DNA of 64,000 nt from Ashinkailepas kermadecensis (taxonomy: Eukaryota > Arthropoda > Thecostraca > Neolepadidae), in contig JAOTOM010004042.1 of assembly GCA_034440615.1 (NCBI GenBank), positions 124,001 through 188,000 of the forward strand, in the 5' to 3' direction. How positions within the stretch are numbered: the first letter of the stretch is position 1; every line of letters starts with the position of its first letter. This document shows, in pieces, positions 11,640 to 22,409 of this stretch. Position numbers and translations under genes: made by a program. The notes beneath the pieces are model-generated. The model was not told the DNA's origin. It did no database searches and worked only from the letters and a program-made list of their open reading frames with translations.

Positions 11640-13600
11640 TGTTAGAGGCCCAACGCATTTTCGAAACCCCTGCTCGTTTTAGGGTTTGTTGCTTTTTTTG
11701 CGCACCAAATTTTTTTTTTAGTTGTCGGGGCGCTTTCAAAGATCTCGATGTGTTTACTTAGTGCCCGGTATTTTTGTTCGTTTTGGGAACATGTTGCTTT
11801 TTGCGGCCCCAGCCTCTTTTCAGGCCCTTGTGCGGTCGTATGGCCCCTGTGTGCCTGGAGAGCTTCCGGTGTGTGTGTGTGTTTTTTTTTAAGAGTTCCC
11901 GGTATATATAGTTATGGCTACAACGCATGTTTTAGGGCCCTGCTGCTTTTTGCGAGACTGCGCTTTGGAAGGCCAGTCGCATTTTCGGTCCCCGTTGTGC
12001 TCTTAGGGTCCCGCTGTGTTTATTTGGGGCTTCTGACGCACATTTGTGGGGCCCCAGTACGATGTTGGGGCTTCGGTGCGATTTTTCTGGGTCCAAGCGC
12101 GACTTATCGCGCCCAGGCGCGAGGTTCCGGGACCCAACGCCAGTTATCTGGGCTCAACGCGATTTTTGTGGATCTCTTCTGAATTTTCTTTAAATTCCGA
12201 ATCCCGGCCTGATTTTTCAAGTCCCTGGTGCCATGTCTTTGTATCTCACCTCGATTTTCTTCGAGCTCCGGTATGTTTTTCGATGCCGTACACGATTTGT
12301 CAAGGCATCTGATGACATGTTCGGTGCTCCAGAACCATTGTCCTGACCCGGACTTTTTTTTGCAATCCCTCCTTATTTTGGAGGGCTCCGGCTTTATTTT
12401 TCGGATACCGATGCGACTTTGGGGGTCACACGGTGCCTATGTGGGGCCCAAGACGCCATTTGTTGGCAGCCCCGACGTTAATTTTTGATGCCCAGACCAA
12501 ATTTTTGGTCCTACCGTGGGTTGTGAATTGTGGGTCCGAGCGCGAAATTTGGTGGGACCGGTTCGAGTTTGCAGGGCGCGTTGTACTTAGCTGTGACCCC
12601 AACGCGATCTTGGCGGTTCCTGTTGCAGACTTTCGTGCCTCGAAGCGAGTTTTCTGGGGCCCGCTGTATTTACTTTGAGCCCCTACGCGAATTCTGGTGG
12701 ACCGACGCGAATTTTTGTGGCCCCAGCGCGACTTTTGGGGGCCTCGGCTCGATTCTTGGGAGCATATCCCTCTTAGAAGGGAGGGGGCATTTGCCCCTTT
12801 GATGTCACTGCGGCCACCGAAGGACTTTTTTTTCAGCCGATGGCACCTTTCGGAGTATAAATGCCCTCCGGGTAATTTTTTTCCGGACCTGTTCTTAATT
12901 TTCCGGTGCTGGGGTCGATTCGATCGAGTCTCGGTGTGAACTTTTGGACATCGAGTTCTATTTTGTATAGGTCCTTATGTGATATTTTTGGGTCCTGGTA
13001 CGATTCTTCGGTCTCCCGGTGCGATTTTTTTCGGTGCCCTGACACGTTTTTTTCCAGTGCCCAACGGGTTTTGGGGGGACTTTGACTGATTTTTTTGGGC
13101 GCAGAGTGACATTCCGGTTGATAATTGATTTTGGGGGCAGCTGCAACCTTTGGGGTCCAGGCGCGACCCTTTTGGTCCCCCAGTGAGATTTTCGACGGCT
13201 GCGACGCGAATTTTTTAGTCCAATGTAATCTTTTGTGTCCCGACGTCATTTGCTTGGATCCCTAGCGCGAGTTTTAACGACCTCGACACTTTGTGGGTGT
13301 CCAATACGTTTTGGATGCTTTTGGTGTCATTGTTGGGGCCCCAGAGTGATTATCCATGTCCCGATTGTTTTTCATTGCCCCAGCTTCATTTGTGTCCCAA
13401 TGATACTGTTGGGGAACGGTACGACCTATCGTGCCCCTAGCGTGATTGTCATGGTCCGGGCGTGAATGTTTGGTACCCCTAGGCTCAGCGTGATTTTCAG
13501 GGGCCCGGCCGGATCTTTTTGGGACCATATCGTGATTTTCAAGTACCCCGGCACGACTCCTGCCATTCCAGGTGCTTCTTGCAAATTATAGACCTCCTCT
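11640..13600. repeat. Highly degenerate tandem repeat, GGGCCCC..GCGATTTTT type
   Basis: Units of about 20-30 bp alternate a G/C clamp (GGGGCCCC or GGGTCCC) with a CGCGA-TTTTT segment. Dozens of decayed units read in one orientation. The flanking 11.4-11.65 kb and the 12.83-12.95 kb segments have clear relatives at 42.8-43.0 kb and 45.0-45.1 kb. Confidence 0.8.
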
Positions 13601-14539
13601 CGCGTCTTAGGGGTCTCGTCTCATTTTCTGGAGCCTCATTACCGGTTTTGGACGTCTTCTCGTGCGTCCTACCCTCCTCCATATTCAATGGTCCTCCTCT
13701 CCGGTTTTGGAGGGCCTCCTCCCGCATCCTGGGGCCCCTTTAACATGTCATGGGGCTTCCTCTCATGTTCCAGGGGGATCCTCTGCCAAATTAGGGGCCT
13801 CCTGCCAAGCCTCGTGGGCCTCCTCCTTTGTCCTCGCAAAGCTTACCCGTCTTGAGGGATCTTCAATTTTGGAAACCTCGCATCCTTCCATACCTGCTAC
13901 CTACCACTCCCATCTTAAGGGCCTTCTCTCATTTCCTGGGAATTCCTTCCGGTCGTCGGGGCCTCATTCGGCCCTGGAGACCTCCTACTCCATCTCGAGG
14001 GACTCCTCTCGAGTCCGGCAGGGGCCTCCTTTTCTCTTCTAGAGGCTTTCTTTTTCAAATTAGGCGGCCTCCTGTCACGTCTTCAGGGCCTCCTGTTCTG
14101 CGTTTTGATTCTATCTTTGCCCATTTTAAGGGTGGCCTCTTATCTCCTGGTGGACTCCTGTTCTCTCTTAGGTGCCTCCTCTTCCAAATTACAAGCAACC
14201 TTTCCTATCTCAGTTACCTTGTCATTTCCTGGGGACCTTCTTACCCGTCTTGAAGCTTTCTTTCTCGCCTGGGAGCCATCCCTCTTATCTAATTGCCCTT
14301 CGCTCCTATTTTAGGGGCTTCCTCGTTCATCATAGGGTCTCATTTCCAACCTTATATCGTCCTCTTCCGAATTAGGTGCTTCCTGCCACTTTTCTGGATC
14401 ATCCTTTTCTATCTTGGTGGAACCTTACCCGTTTTGGGGACTGCTTTTGCGTCTCCGAAACCTCATCTCATATCCACTGGCTTTCTCTTCCGTCTTTGGG
14501 CCTCCTCTCATTTGCTGAGGTCTCCCTTCCGTATTGGGC

Positions 14540-15130
14540 CTCCTTTGCAATCATGGGGGCCTCCTTTGCAATCCTGAGGGTCTCCTTTGCAATCCTGGAG
14601 GCCTCCTTTGCAATCCTGGGGGTCTCTTTTGCAATCCTGGGGTCTCCTTTGCAATCCTGTGGGCCTCCTTTGCAATCATATGGGCCTCCTTCGCAATCCT
14701 TGGGCCTCCTTTGCAATCCTGTGGGCCTCCTTTGCAATCCTGGGGGCCTCCTTTGCAATCCTGGAGGCCTCCTTTGCAATCCTGGGTGTCTCCTTTGCAA
14801 TCCTGGGGCCTCGTTTGTAATCCTGGGGCATCCTTTCCAATCCTGAGGGCCTCCTTTCCAATCCTGAAGTCCTTCTTTGCAATCCCGGAGGCCTCCTGGG
14901 GGTCTCCTTTGCAATCCTGGGGCCTCCTTTGCAATCCTGGAGGCCTCCTTTGCAATCCTGGGGGTTCTTTTGCAATCCTGGGGCCTCCTTTGCAATCCTG
15001 GGGCCTCCTTTGAAATCCTGGGGGCCTCCTTGATCCTGTGGGCCTCCTTTGTAATCATGGAGGCCTCCTTTGCAATCCTGGGGGCCTTCTTTGCAATCCT
15101 GGGGGCCTCCTTTGCATTCCTGGGGGCCTC
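14540..15130. repeat. 20-21 bp array GGGCCTCCTTTGCAATCCTG
   Basis: About 28 units of GGGCCTCCTTTGCAATCCTG with variants, inside the hAT-ended element. Degenerate forms of the same GGGCCTCC motif continue to both sides (13.6-15.3 kb) and occur just inside the left end (9.45-9.51 kb). Confidence 0.95.
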
Positions 15131-15386
15131 CATGCCAATTGTTGGCACTCTCTTGATTTCTGGGGCCTCCTATCCTCTCCTAGGTGACTCCTTCTTCAAA
15201 TTAGGGGCCTCCTCTCACGTCTTGGAGGCCTCCTCTCATGTCTCGTCGGCCTCATTGCTCACTTTTTTCCTGTGCATTTCCGGATAGGGGCCTCCTCAAA
15301 TTTCAGGGGGGGCAGTCTCACGGCAGGGGGGCGACTGCCCCCTCTGCCCCCACCCCCCACCCGGTGGCGACGCCCTTGTCTGACGG

Positions 15387-16980
15387 AAGGGTCTCGCTGA
15401 TCTTTCCGAATGTTTACTGCGTACTTTACTGCGAATGTTTACTGCAAGACGATTTATGCTGCTCTTTCGAGAGAAGACGATATGCTTTGGAAAGAGGATT
15501 TTACTATACGATACCACGATCAACTGGAATTTGATAACCGTGTTCACCATAAAACAGGAAAGCTGTCGGTAAATTGATGCCCTGGTATTCTTGAGTAACA
15601 ATAAAGCAATCCAACCTTGAGTGAAGAAGACATCGGGGTTTGAGTTGTGCCAGCCCCTTCCATTCATTGCACTGAATTTATATTGATTGTTTTGCAAAGT
15701 AAAATTTCCCAAGGAGGATCCAGGGAGAGTCCAATGCGCAGACCTAGGGAGTGTCCTTACCCCCTCCCGCATCCACGAGTTGTAGTCCCCATTAATGCCC
15801 CCCAGCAGCAATCCATGGTGACCTACCCATCAATGCCGAGCTCTCGCGGCACTGTTACTGTTCTGACAGACAACAAATATTAAACAACCATCTGAATAAC
15901 AACAAACTACACAGGATTTGCTGCTCATGCACACGAATACGTGAATTATAGACGGAACGAAGCAACGAACATGGGTGGAGGTGCTGAAAGAGAAGGAAGG
16001 TGAGGGAGAGATCACGCCCGGGCATACCAAGTGTAAATCGGCTGGGCTTTCGCTGTGCTCCATGACTAAGATATGTGCGGAAATGACTGCGTTCCGCCGT
16101 TCAAAATAGCCGGAACTGCAGCGTTCACGCAGGCAACTTCGTTCATTATATATCAAGGTTATCGCCACTAGCTAGACACTCTTCCCGCCATGCGTCTCTG
16201 AAGGGCGCGCTTTCTCCGCTGGGAAGCGGAGCAAGCAAGGATACGGAAAGTGTAGGTGTCAATCGCTCAGTTCTTGCGACCTTAATTCACCATTGGCGAT
16301 ATAGAAATGGTCACGCGCCCATCCCACGCACCTGTTCATAGTTCGCTACACATCCTGGAATGTCGTCCCATTGAACACACCGGCCAAGGGTGATAGCTCG
16401 TCCCGCGTGCTCCCTCCCCTCTGCTGTGGAACCGCCATACACCAGCTGATTTGATGCCACGAACCGACAACAACCATCGGGGACCACTATCCGGACCATC
16501 AGGGACCACTATCCGGACCATCCGGACCACTATCCGGCCCATCATGGACCACCAGCTCAGCAGAGGCGCCGTGCCGTGAGCCTGCATCCCCCACTTATGA
16601 ACTACCGCCGCCCCTCCATCCGTGGCCGCCGCCGCTCCGTCGAGGTGCTGCGCCCGCCGTGGCCGCCTGTTTCCCTTCCGACGGCGGCAGCGGCGCGTCA
16701 CGCGAGCCGCGGCGGCGCGTGACGGCTCCGTCACGCGAGCGGCGGCCGGCGGCGGCGACCGGGCGACCTTGACGCCGGCATGCCGGCCGGCTCCAGGATG
16801 TGTGCGGCGGTGAGTCAGCGCGCGGCGCCGGCCGCCGGCTCAGCTGGGATCAGCGCCGCCGGTTACGCGGCCGGCTACCGTGCGGCGGCGGTCGCGCCGG
16901 TCGCCGGCCAGTTTGGCGGCGCCGAGCTGGCGGCGCCGTCTCAGCCGGCACGCGATGACCCAGTGCCGAGCGGTGGGGCT
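15387..16980. other. No gene recognised; CpG-rich from about 16.6 kb
   Basis: 15.4-16.5 kb is unremarkable intron 1 sequence. A small CCGGACCACTAT duplication lies at 16480-16545. From 16.6 kb the sequence becomes CpG-rich with an Ala-rich open frame that I do not accept as coding. Confidence 0.4.
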
Positions 16981-16984
16981 GATC

Positions 16985-17290
16985 GGCGGGGCTGACCGGT
17001 GGGGCTGACCGGTTACGCTGACCGGCGAGGCTGACTGGAGGGGCTGACCGGTGACGCTGACCGGCGGGGCTGACCGGTGGGGCTGACCAGTGGGGCTGAC
17101 CGGTGGGGCTGACCGGTTACGCTGACCGGCGAGGCTGACTGGCGGGCTGACCGGTGACGCTGACCGGTGGAGAAGATCGGCGGGGCTGACCGGTGGAGAA
17201 GACCGGCGGGGCTGACCGGTGGGGCTGGCCGGCGGGGCTGGCCGGCGGGGCTGACCGGCGGGGCTGACCGGCGGGGCTGACCGGCGCTGT
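16985..17290. repeat. 14-15 bp minisatellite (GGGGCTGACCGGTG)
   Basis: About 20 degenerate units around GGGGCTGACCGG, in a CpG-rich setting immediately left of the 25-bp array. Confidence 0.9.
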
Positions 17291-17334
17291 TGGCGGACGC
17301 CGCCTGACGTGTCGAGTCAGCTGTGCGCGCGGCG

Positions 17335-17868
17335 CCCACACCACGGCCACCCGGCTCCCTACGTCACGCCACACGCCGGCTCCCTACGTCACGCCACATG
17401 CCGGCTCCCTACGTCACGCCACACGCCGGCTCCCTACGTCACGCCACACGCCGGCTGCCTACGCCACGCCACATGCCGTCTGCCTACGTCACGCCACACG
17501 CCGGCTCCCTACGTCACGCCACACACCGGCTCCCTACGTCACGCCACACGCCGGCTCCCTACGTCACGCCACACACCGGCTCCCTACGTCACGCCACATG
17601 CCGGCTGCCTACGTCACGCCACACGCCGGCTCCCTACGTCACGCCACACGCCGGCTCCCTACGTCACGCCACATGCCGGCTCCCTACGTCACGCCACACG
17701 CCGGCTCCCTACGTCACGCCACACGCCGGCTCCCTACGTCACGCCACACGCCGGCTGCCTACGTCACGCCACACGCCGGCTCCCTACGTCACGCCTCACG
17801 CCGGCTCCCTACGTCACGCCACACGCCGGCTGCCTACGTCACGCCACACGCCGCGGCGCAGTCTGGTC
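17335..17868. repeat. 25-bp minisatellite (GGCTCCCTACGTCACGCCAC)
   Basis: About 20 near-identical units of CCGGCTCCCTACGTCACGCC plus ACACG. Each holds TACGTCA. Three plus-strand frames are open throughout because the unit has no stop; not a gene. Confidence 0.97.
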
Positions 17869-18114
17869 CGGACGCCACGGGGTCCACGGCGACGGGGGAA
17901 CAGTCAGGGGAGGGGAATCCTTCATGGCGAAGTAAGGTACCTCAGTAGGGTGGAGGCTAGCTAGAAAATATCATAGGGCAGGTGTTGCCTATGCCACGCG
18001 AATGTTTATGAAATTTAGTATGGCGCCTATAGGTATTGGTGGGAAATGACATCGTAAACGTCGATTGACGCGCCAACTTTGATTGTGATCCTCCACGTAT
18101 GGGTGTGGGGGTAC

Positions 18115-18930
18115 GTGAGGACGGCGAAGGAAGCACACCACGACGGCGCGAGTACGACTGGACGGTGCAGGGAGTACGTCAGGACGGCGTGGGCAGTACG
18201 TCAGGACGGCGTGGGCAGTACGTCAGGACGGCGTGGGCAGTACGTCAGGACGGCGTGGGCAGTACGTCAGGACGGCGTGGGCAGTACGTCAGGACGGCGT
18301 GGGCAGTACGTCAGGACGGCGTGGGCAGTACGTCAGGACGGCGTGGGCAGTACGTCAGGTCGGCGTGGGCAGTACGTCAGGACGGCGTGGGCAGTACGTC
18401 AGGTCGGCGTGGGCAGTACGTCAGGACGGCGTGGGCAGTACGTCAGGACGGCGAGGGCAGTACGTCAGACGGCGTGGGCAGTACGTCAGGACGGCGTGGG
18501 CAGTACGTCAGGACGGCGTGGGCAGTACGTCAGGACGGCGTGGGCAGTACGTCAGGTCGGCGTGGGCAGTACGTCAGGACGGCGTGGGCAGTACGTCAGG
18601 ACGGCGTGGGCAGTACGTCAGGACGGCGTGGGCAGTACGTCAGGACGGCGTGGGCAGTACGTCAGGACGGCGTGGGCAGTACGTCAGGACGGCGAGGGCA
18701 GTACGTCAGGACGGCGTGGGCAGTACGTCAGGACGGCGTGGGCAGTACGTCAGGACGGCGTGGGCAGTACGTCAGGACGGCGTGGGCAGTACGTCAGGAC
18801 GGCGAGGGAAGTATGTCAGGACAGCGAGGGCGGCAGTACGTCAGGACGGCGTGGGCAGTACGTCACGACAGCGAGGGCGGGAGTACGTCAGGACGGCGGG
18901 GACGGGAGTACGTGAGGGTGGCGGCGATGG
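18115..18930. repeat. 22-bp minisatellite (GTACGTCAGGACGGCGTGGG)
   Basis: About 34 units of GTACGTCAGGACGGCGTGGG plus CA, very homogeneous. Edge units are diverged (GTACGTGAGG on both borders). All three plus frames stay open by chance of composition; not a gene. Confidence 0.97.
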
Positions 18931-19159
18931 ACAAAGCAGCTGAATTATTATCTGGTTGAAAACCAGCACGAGATAGGTATAGCGAAGGACAAACACACTA
19001 GGTGATTACTAAGCATCGATAAACCGAAGAAAACACTCCCGAGATTTATATACTGGAAAGCATGGTCCGAGTCATTGTCCTGAAAGCCAGATTTGGCTGC
19101 TTAATGTTTCCGACAACAACAACAAAAGGGTTCACCGCCTTTACTACCGCAGCGCGCCA

Positions 19160-19540
19160 TCGAGTTTCAGTGGCCGTGCCGGGCGGGGGGGGGGGGGGGG
19201 GGGGGGAGTCGGAGGGAGACCGCCACTAACGTCGCCACTAGACGCGACGTCACGTGCGGCGACGCGCGCCGCCGCCAGTGCGGCACGTTCGCCGGATGTC
19301 GGCCGCGCCCGATCACGTACGCGCCAGATTGGCTACGTGACCCGAGTCTCCTCCGTCTGCAGCAAGGGGCGGGGCGGGGCGGGGCGACCGAGCGGCCCGC
19401 GGTGGCGCCTGGTCCGACGGCCCCGTGGCGACCTGAACCAACGGGGTGGCGGCGCGAGCAGGCCCCTGCACCTGTATGGCGCGTCACAACTGTGACGTCG
19501 CGTAGTGACGTCAGTCAGTCACCACGATTGGCCGCAGATG
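19160..19540. promoter_or_regulatory. CpG-rich block with G-run, GC boxes and a CRE
   Basis: A run of 22 G (19185-19206), overlapping GGGGCGGGG boxes at 19367-19386, CACGTG-containing sequence near 19250 and a perfect TGACGTCA at 19506-19513. It lies inside IRF2BP intron 1 and could be an internal enhancer or promoter. Function is inference. Confidence 0.4.
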
Positions 19541-19562
19541 ATTCCATGGACTCCATCAGGGC

Positions 19563-19728
19563 GGCCTAACCAGCTTAAAGCGCAGACTTGCTTAGTGCGT
19601 GGGGAAAAGGCGTTACTTACTATAAGTATATGAATGGTTTTTGGCTGGCCTAACCAGCTTACAGCACAGACTTGCTTAGTGCGTGGGGAAAAGGCGTTAC
19701 TTACTATAAGTATATGGCTGGTGTTTGG
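19563..19728. repeat. 84-bp direct duplication
   Basis: Two copies starting GGCCTAACCAGCTTA at 19563 and 19647, differing at a few bases, each ending near TTACTATAAGTATATG. Confidence 0.9.
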
Positions 19729-20032
19729 CTATCTTCAGTGGTGGTGTGAGCGCAGTCGAAGAAGAGCAGACTATGTTGCCTCACAGCTCTATAATTGTAC
19801 GTACGGATCAAGCTGTATGAGTTTGATGCACCAACAGTTATTGCATGTATGTGCGTTACACAGGCGCTCCATATCATAAGAATAGGCCGGTATGAGTGAG
19901 CATACTTTTACGTGACAGTTACAGCTAGATACCTGCCCTTCTTAAAGTACCCAAGTTGCTATTGATTTAGATCTTTAAGATATTCCATGATCACGTGGTG
20001 ACGACTTCAAGAAACTGGCTGTTGCGTCATGT

Positions 20033-20200
20033 GACTGATGATGACGTCACCAGCGACCACATCAGATACACACACGTCACCTGATCGACTGATGACTACG
20101 TCACCAGCGACCACATCAGGCAAACACACACGTCACCTGATCGACTGATGATTTCGTGACCAGCGACCACATCAGGCAAACACACGCGTCGCCTGATAAC
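20033..20200. repeat. About 55-bp tandem triplication
   Basis: Three units containing CAGCGACCACATCAGGCAAA and GTCACCTGATCGACTGATGA, starting near 20051, 20105 and 20161. Confidence 0.9.
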
Positions 20201-20668
20201 CGATCGCTAAAGCCCGGATCGGCGGGGCATCAGGCTGCAGCCGTGAGAAGCTGAGCGTCGCCAGTCGCACCGCCGCTATCGGCGTCGACTGATGCTGGTC
20301 GTGCTGGTGTCTGGCCGAGGCCAAACACCAGCTCGCTGCAGCCGCGCCGGTCAACACCGCGCCCCCGGCACCGCATGGGCCGCCGGACCGAGTCGGCACC
20401 GCACTGGACACAGCCGCACGGGCACACAGAGGCCCGTCGGCCGTCGGGCGAACATTTACGCCCTCGCCACACACGTGTCTATTTCTCCTGCAAGACTTAC
20501 ATCAACCGGCGGACTCTTTATCCAGACAGGCGTTATGCAGATGACGTTTTAAAATGATGCTTATGCAGGTAGCCACACAAATTGGAAGACTGTCTCTAGT
20601 TGGAGTGGATTTGTGACATTCGTTGTCCGTGCCGAACTGGTTGGAAGTGCGTTTCTGGACGAGCTAGT

Positions 20669-20867
20669 CAGTGGCGCCGCCACGGATTCTGTGCAGGGAG
20701 AAAAACGAGATGGTTTGGATAGGGGCGGAACGAGACGACTTTGGATAAGGGGAGGAGCGACAGGTTTCTTAGGTCGATTCGTTCCGTGCCATGCCATGGG
20801 GCTCACGTCAAACTTCGCAGTGTTTGAAAGGACACGTCCCCGTCTCCCAACGTTGGCGACGCCCATG
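20669..20867. mobile_element. Candidate short, old hAT-type MITE
   Basis: The left end CAGTGGCGCCGCCACG and the right end TTGGCGACGCCCATG resemble the ends of the 6-kb element at 9396. The flanking 8-mers GAGCTAGT and CCGCTGGT match at only five positions, so the duplication is weak. A decayed element is possible but not proven. Confidence 0.35.
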
Positions 20868-21805
20868 CCGCTGGTATGCGTATACAGACCTCTGCACACT
20901 GAATCACACGTAAACAGGCATGGCAGAGGCACATATGGCAGTGCAGCAGACGGTGGCACGTGTCGGCGCCACGTTACGTGACTGTCAGGCAGCTGTCGGG
21001 CCCGCTACGTGACTACCACGTGACTATCGGGTCGGGTCACGCGCGGCCTACCTCCACAGGCTAGTGAACTGCGATACGTAATCGCCGGTCCGGAAGGGCG
21101 AGGTTCGTCGCATGCTACTTGTTCAAAGATCAACAGTGTATGTGTGGCCAAAGGTCGTCCGGTCAGATCGGACTTAGTCGTGCTAGCCCTCCCCTCCTCC
21201 GGCGCTTTCCTCGGCAAGGTTTCCTCCACGATGTCTATAAGCTCAGCTTCCCGCCTGTAAAAACTTCTAAGCTGCCCGATGTTCTGACAAGTTTTGATTT
21301 CTACCACGAGTGGAGGTTTGCATAAGTTATTTGTAGAATGTGTAGAAGAGTGAAATGTGTAAAAGTGTAGAATGTGTAGAAGTTTCTGAAGACCCGAAGC
21401 CGCGGCAGAAAGGCAAAAACCTAGTTGGAGCCTCTCGCTGCGCAGGTTCTGGAACATTTCGGACAAGAACGTTCTATCCCCCCACTCCGTATAGCCCCGG
21501 CCCCGAGATTGCGTAAGACACTCTGCTTTGCAAGGGAACAAAGACTCCCGAAAACCAATTAGTACATTAGGTCCACTCCCTCCCACTTGTAGAGCGAAGA
21601 GTGCGTGTACTATCTTCCATTGGCGGATCCGGGGGACATAGAGTCATGCCCCCGCCCTACCCTGCGCCCTTCGGTGCCCGAAGGGGCCGTGGGGCACGTT
21701 GTGTTTCAGCATAGACCGTGAAGAAAGCACACAATAAATTTGACGCTCCAGGGGGTTTCCGGGCGACCGGTGAGGGCCCGAGGGAAGACGTAAAGGGCCC
21801 GGGCG

Positions 21806-22408
21806 ACCGGTGAGGTCCCGAGGGAAGACGTGAAGGGTCCCGGGCGACCAGTGAAGGCCCGAGGGAAGACGTGAAGGGTCCCGGGCGACGGTGAGGGCAC
21901 GAGGGAAGACGCGAAGGGCCCGGGGACTACTTGAAGGCTGACGGAGGCGCTTGACCAATAGAGTGCCGACGAAGAGGGCTCCTTAGTCGACGAAGAGGGC
22001 CCCTTAGCCGACGAAGAGGGTTATTGAGCCGACTGAGAGGGTCCCAAGCCGATATGAATGGACTCTGGACCCAGAGGCACACACAGAGTTTTCGTAAGGA
22101 GAACACAGAGACCGGTGAGGTCCCGAGGGAAGACGTGAAGGGTCCCGGGCGACCAGTGAAGGCCCGAGGGAAGACGTGAAGGGTCCCGGGCGACGGTGAG
22201 GGCACGAGGGAAGACGCGAAGGGCCCGGGGACTACTTGAAGGCTGACGGAGGCGCTTGACCAATAGAGTGCCGACGAAGAGGGCTCCTTAGTCGACGAAG
22301 AGGGCTCCTTAGCCGACGGAGAGGGTTACTGAGCCGACGGAGAGGGTCCCAAGCCGATATGAATGGACTCTGGGCCCAGGGGCACACACAGAGTTTTCGT
22401 CAGGAGGT
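21806..22408. repeat. 305-bp tandem duplication containing about 40-bp repeats
   Basis: Two adjacent copies (21806-22110 and 22111-about 22408). Each starts with units of about 40 bp (GAGGGAAGACGTGAAGGGTC) and ends with CACACACAGAGTTTTCGT. The short array extends left to about 21765. Confidence 0.9.
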
Positions 22409-22409
22409 G

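Larger units (their letters stand above)
9396..15378. mobile_element. 6-kb non-autonomous hAT-type element (TIR + 8-bp TSD)
   Basis: The left end CAGTGGCGTCGCCAC and the right end GTGGCGACGCCCTTG are inverted repeats (13 of 15 match). They are flanked by an identical 8-bp target duplication TCTGACGG at 9388-9395 and 15379-15386. This is the hAT superfamily signature. No transposase frame is visible. Inside are a G-run, GGGCCTCC repeats at both ends, an AT-rich block (9.5-10.9 kb), a long degenerate repeat tract (11.4-13.6 kb) and a regular 20-21 bp array (14.5-15.1 kb). Nested insertion is possible. The ends and duplication are directly visible; mobility class is established knowledge; the unity of the interior is inference. 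Confidence 0.85.

Noticed and set aside
16780..16995. Ala/Gly-rich frame after a CpG-rich ATG
   Set aside because: Composition-driven; no family match, and a GTGAGT near its start is not matched by any exon.
17309..18959. Overlapping 200-290 codon plus-strand frames
   Set aside because: All three frames are open because the 25-bp and 22-bp units lack stops.
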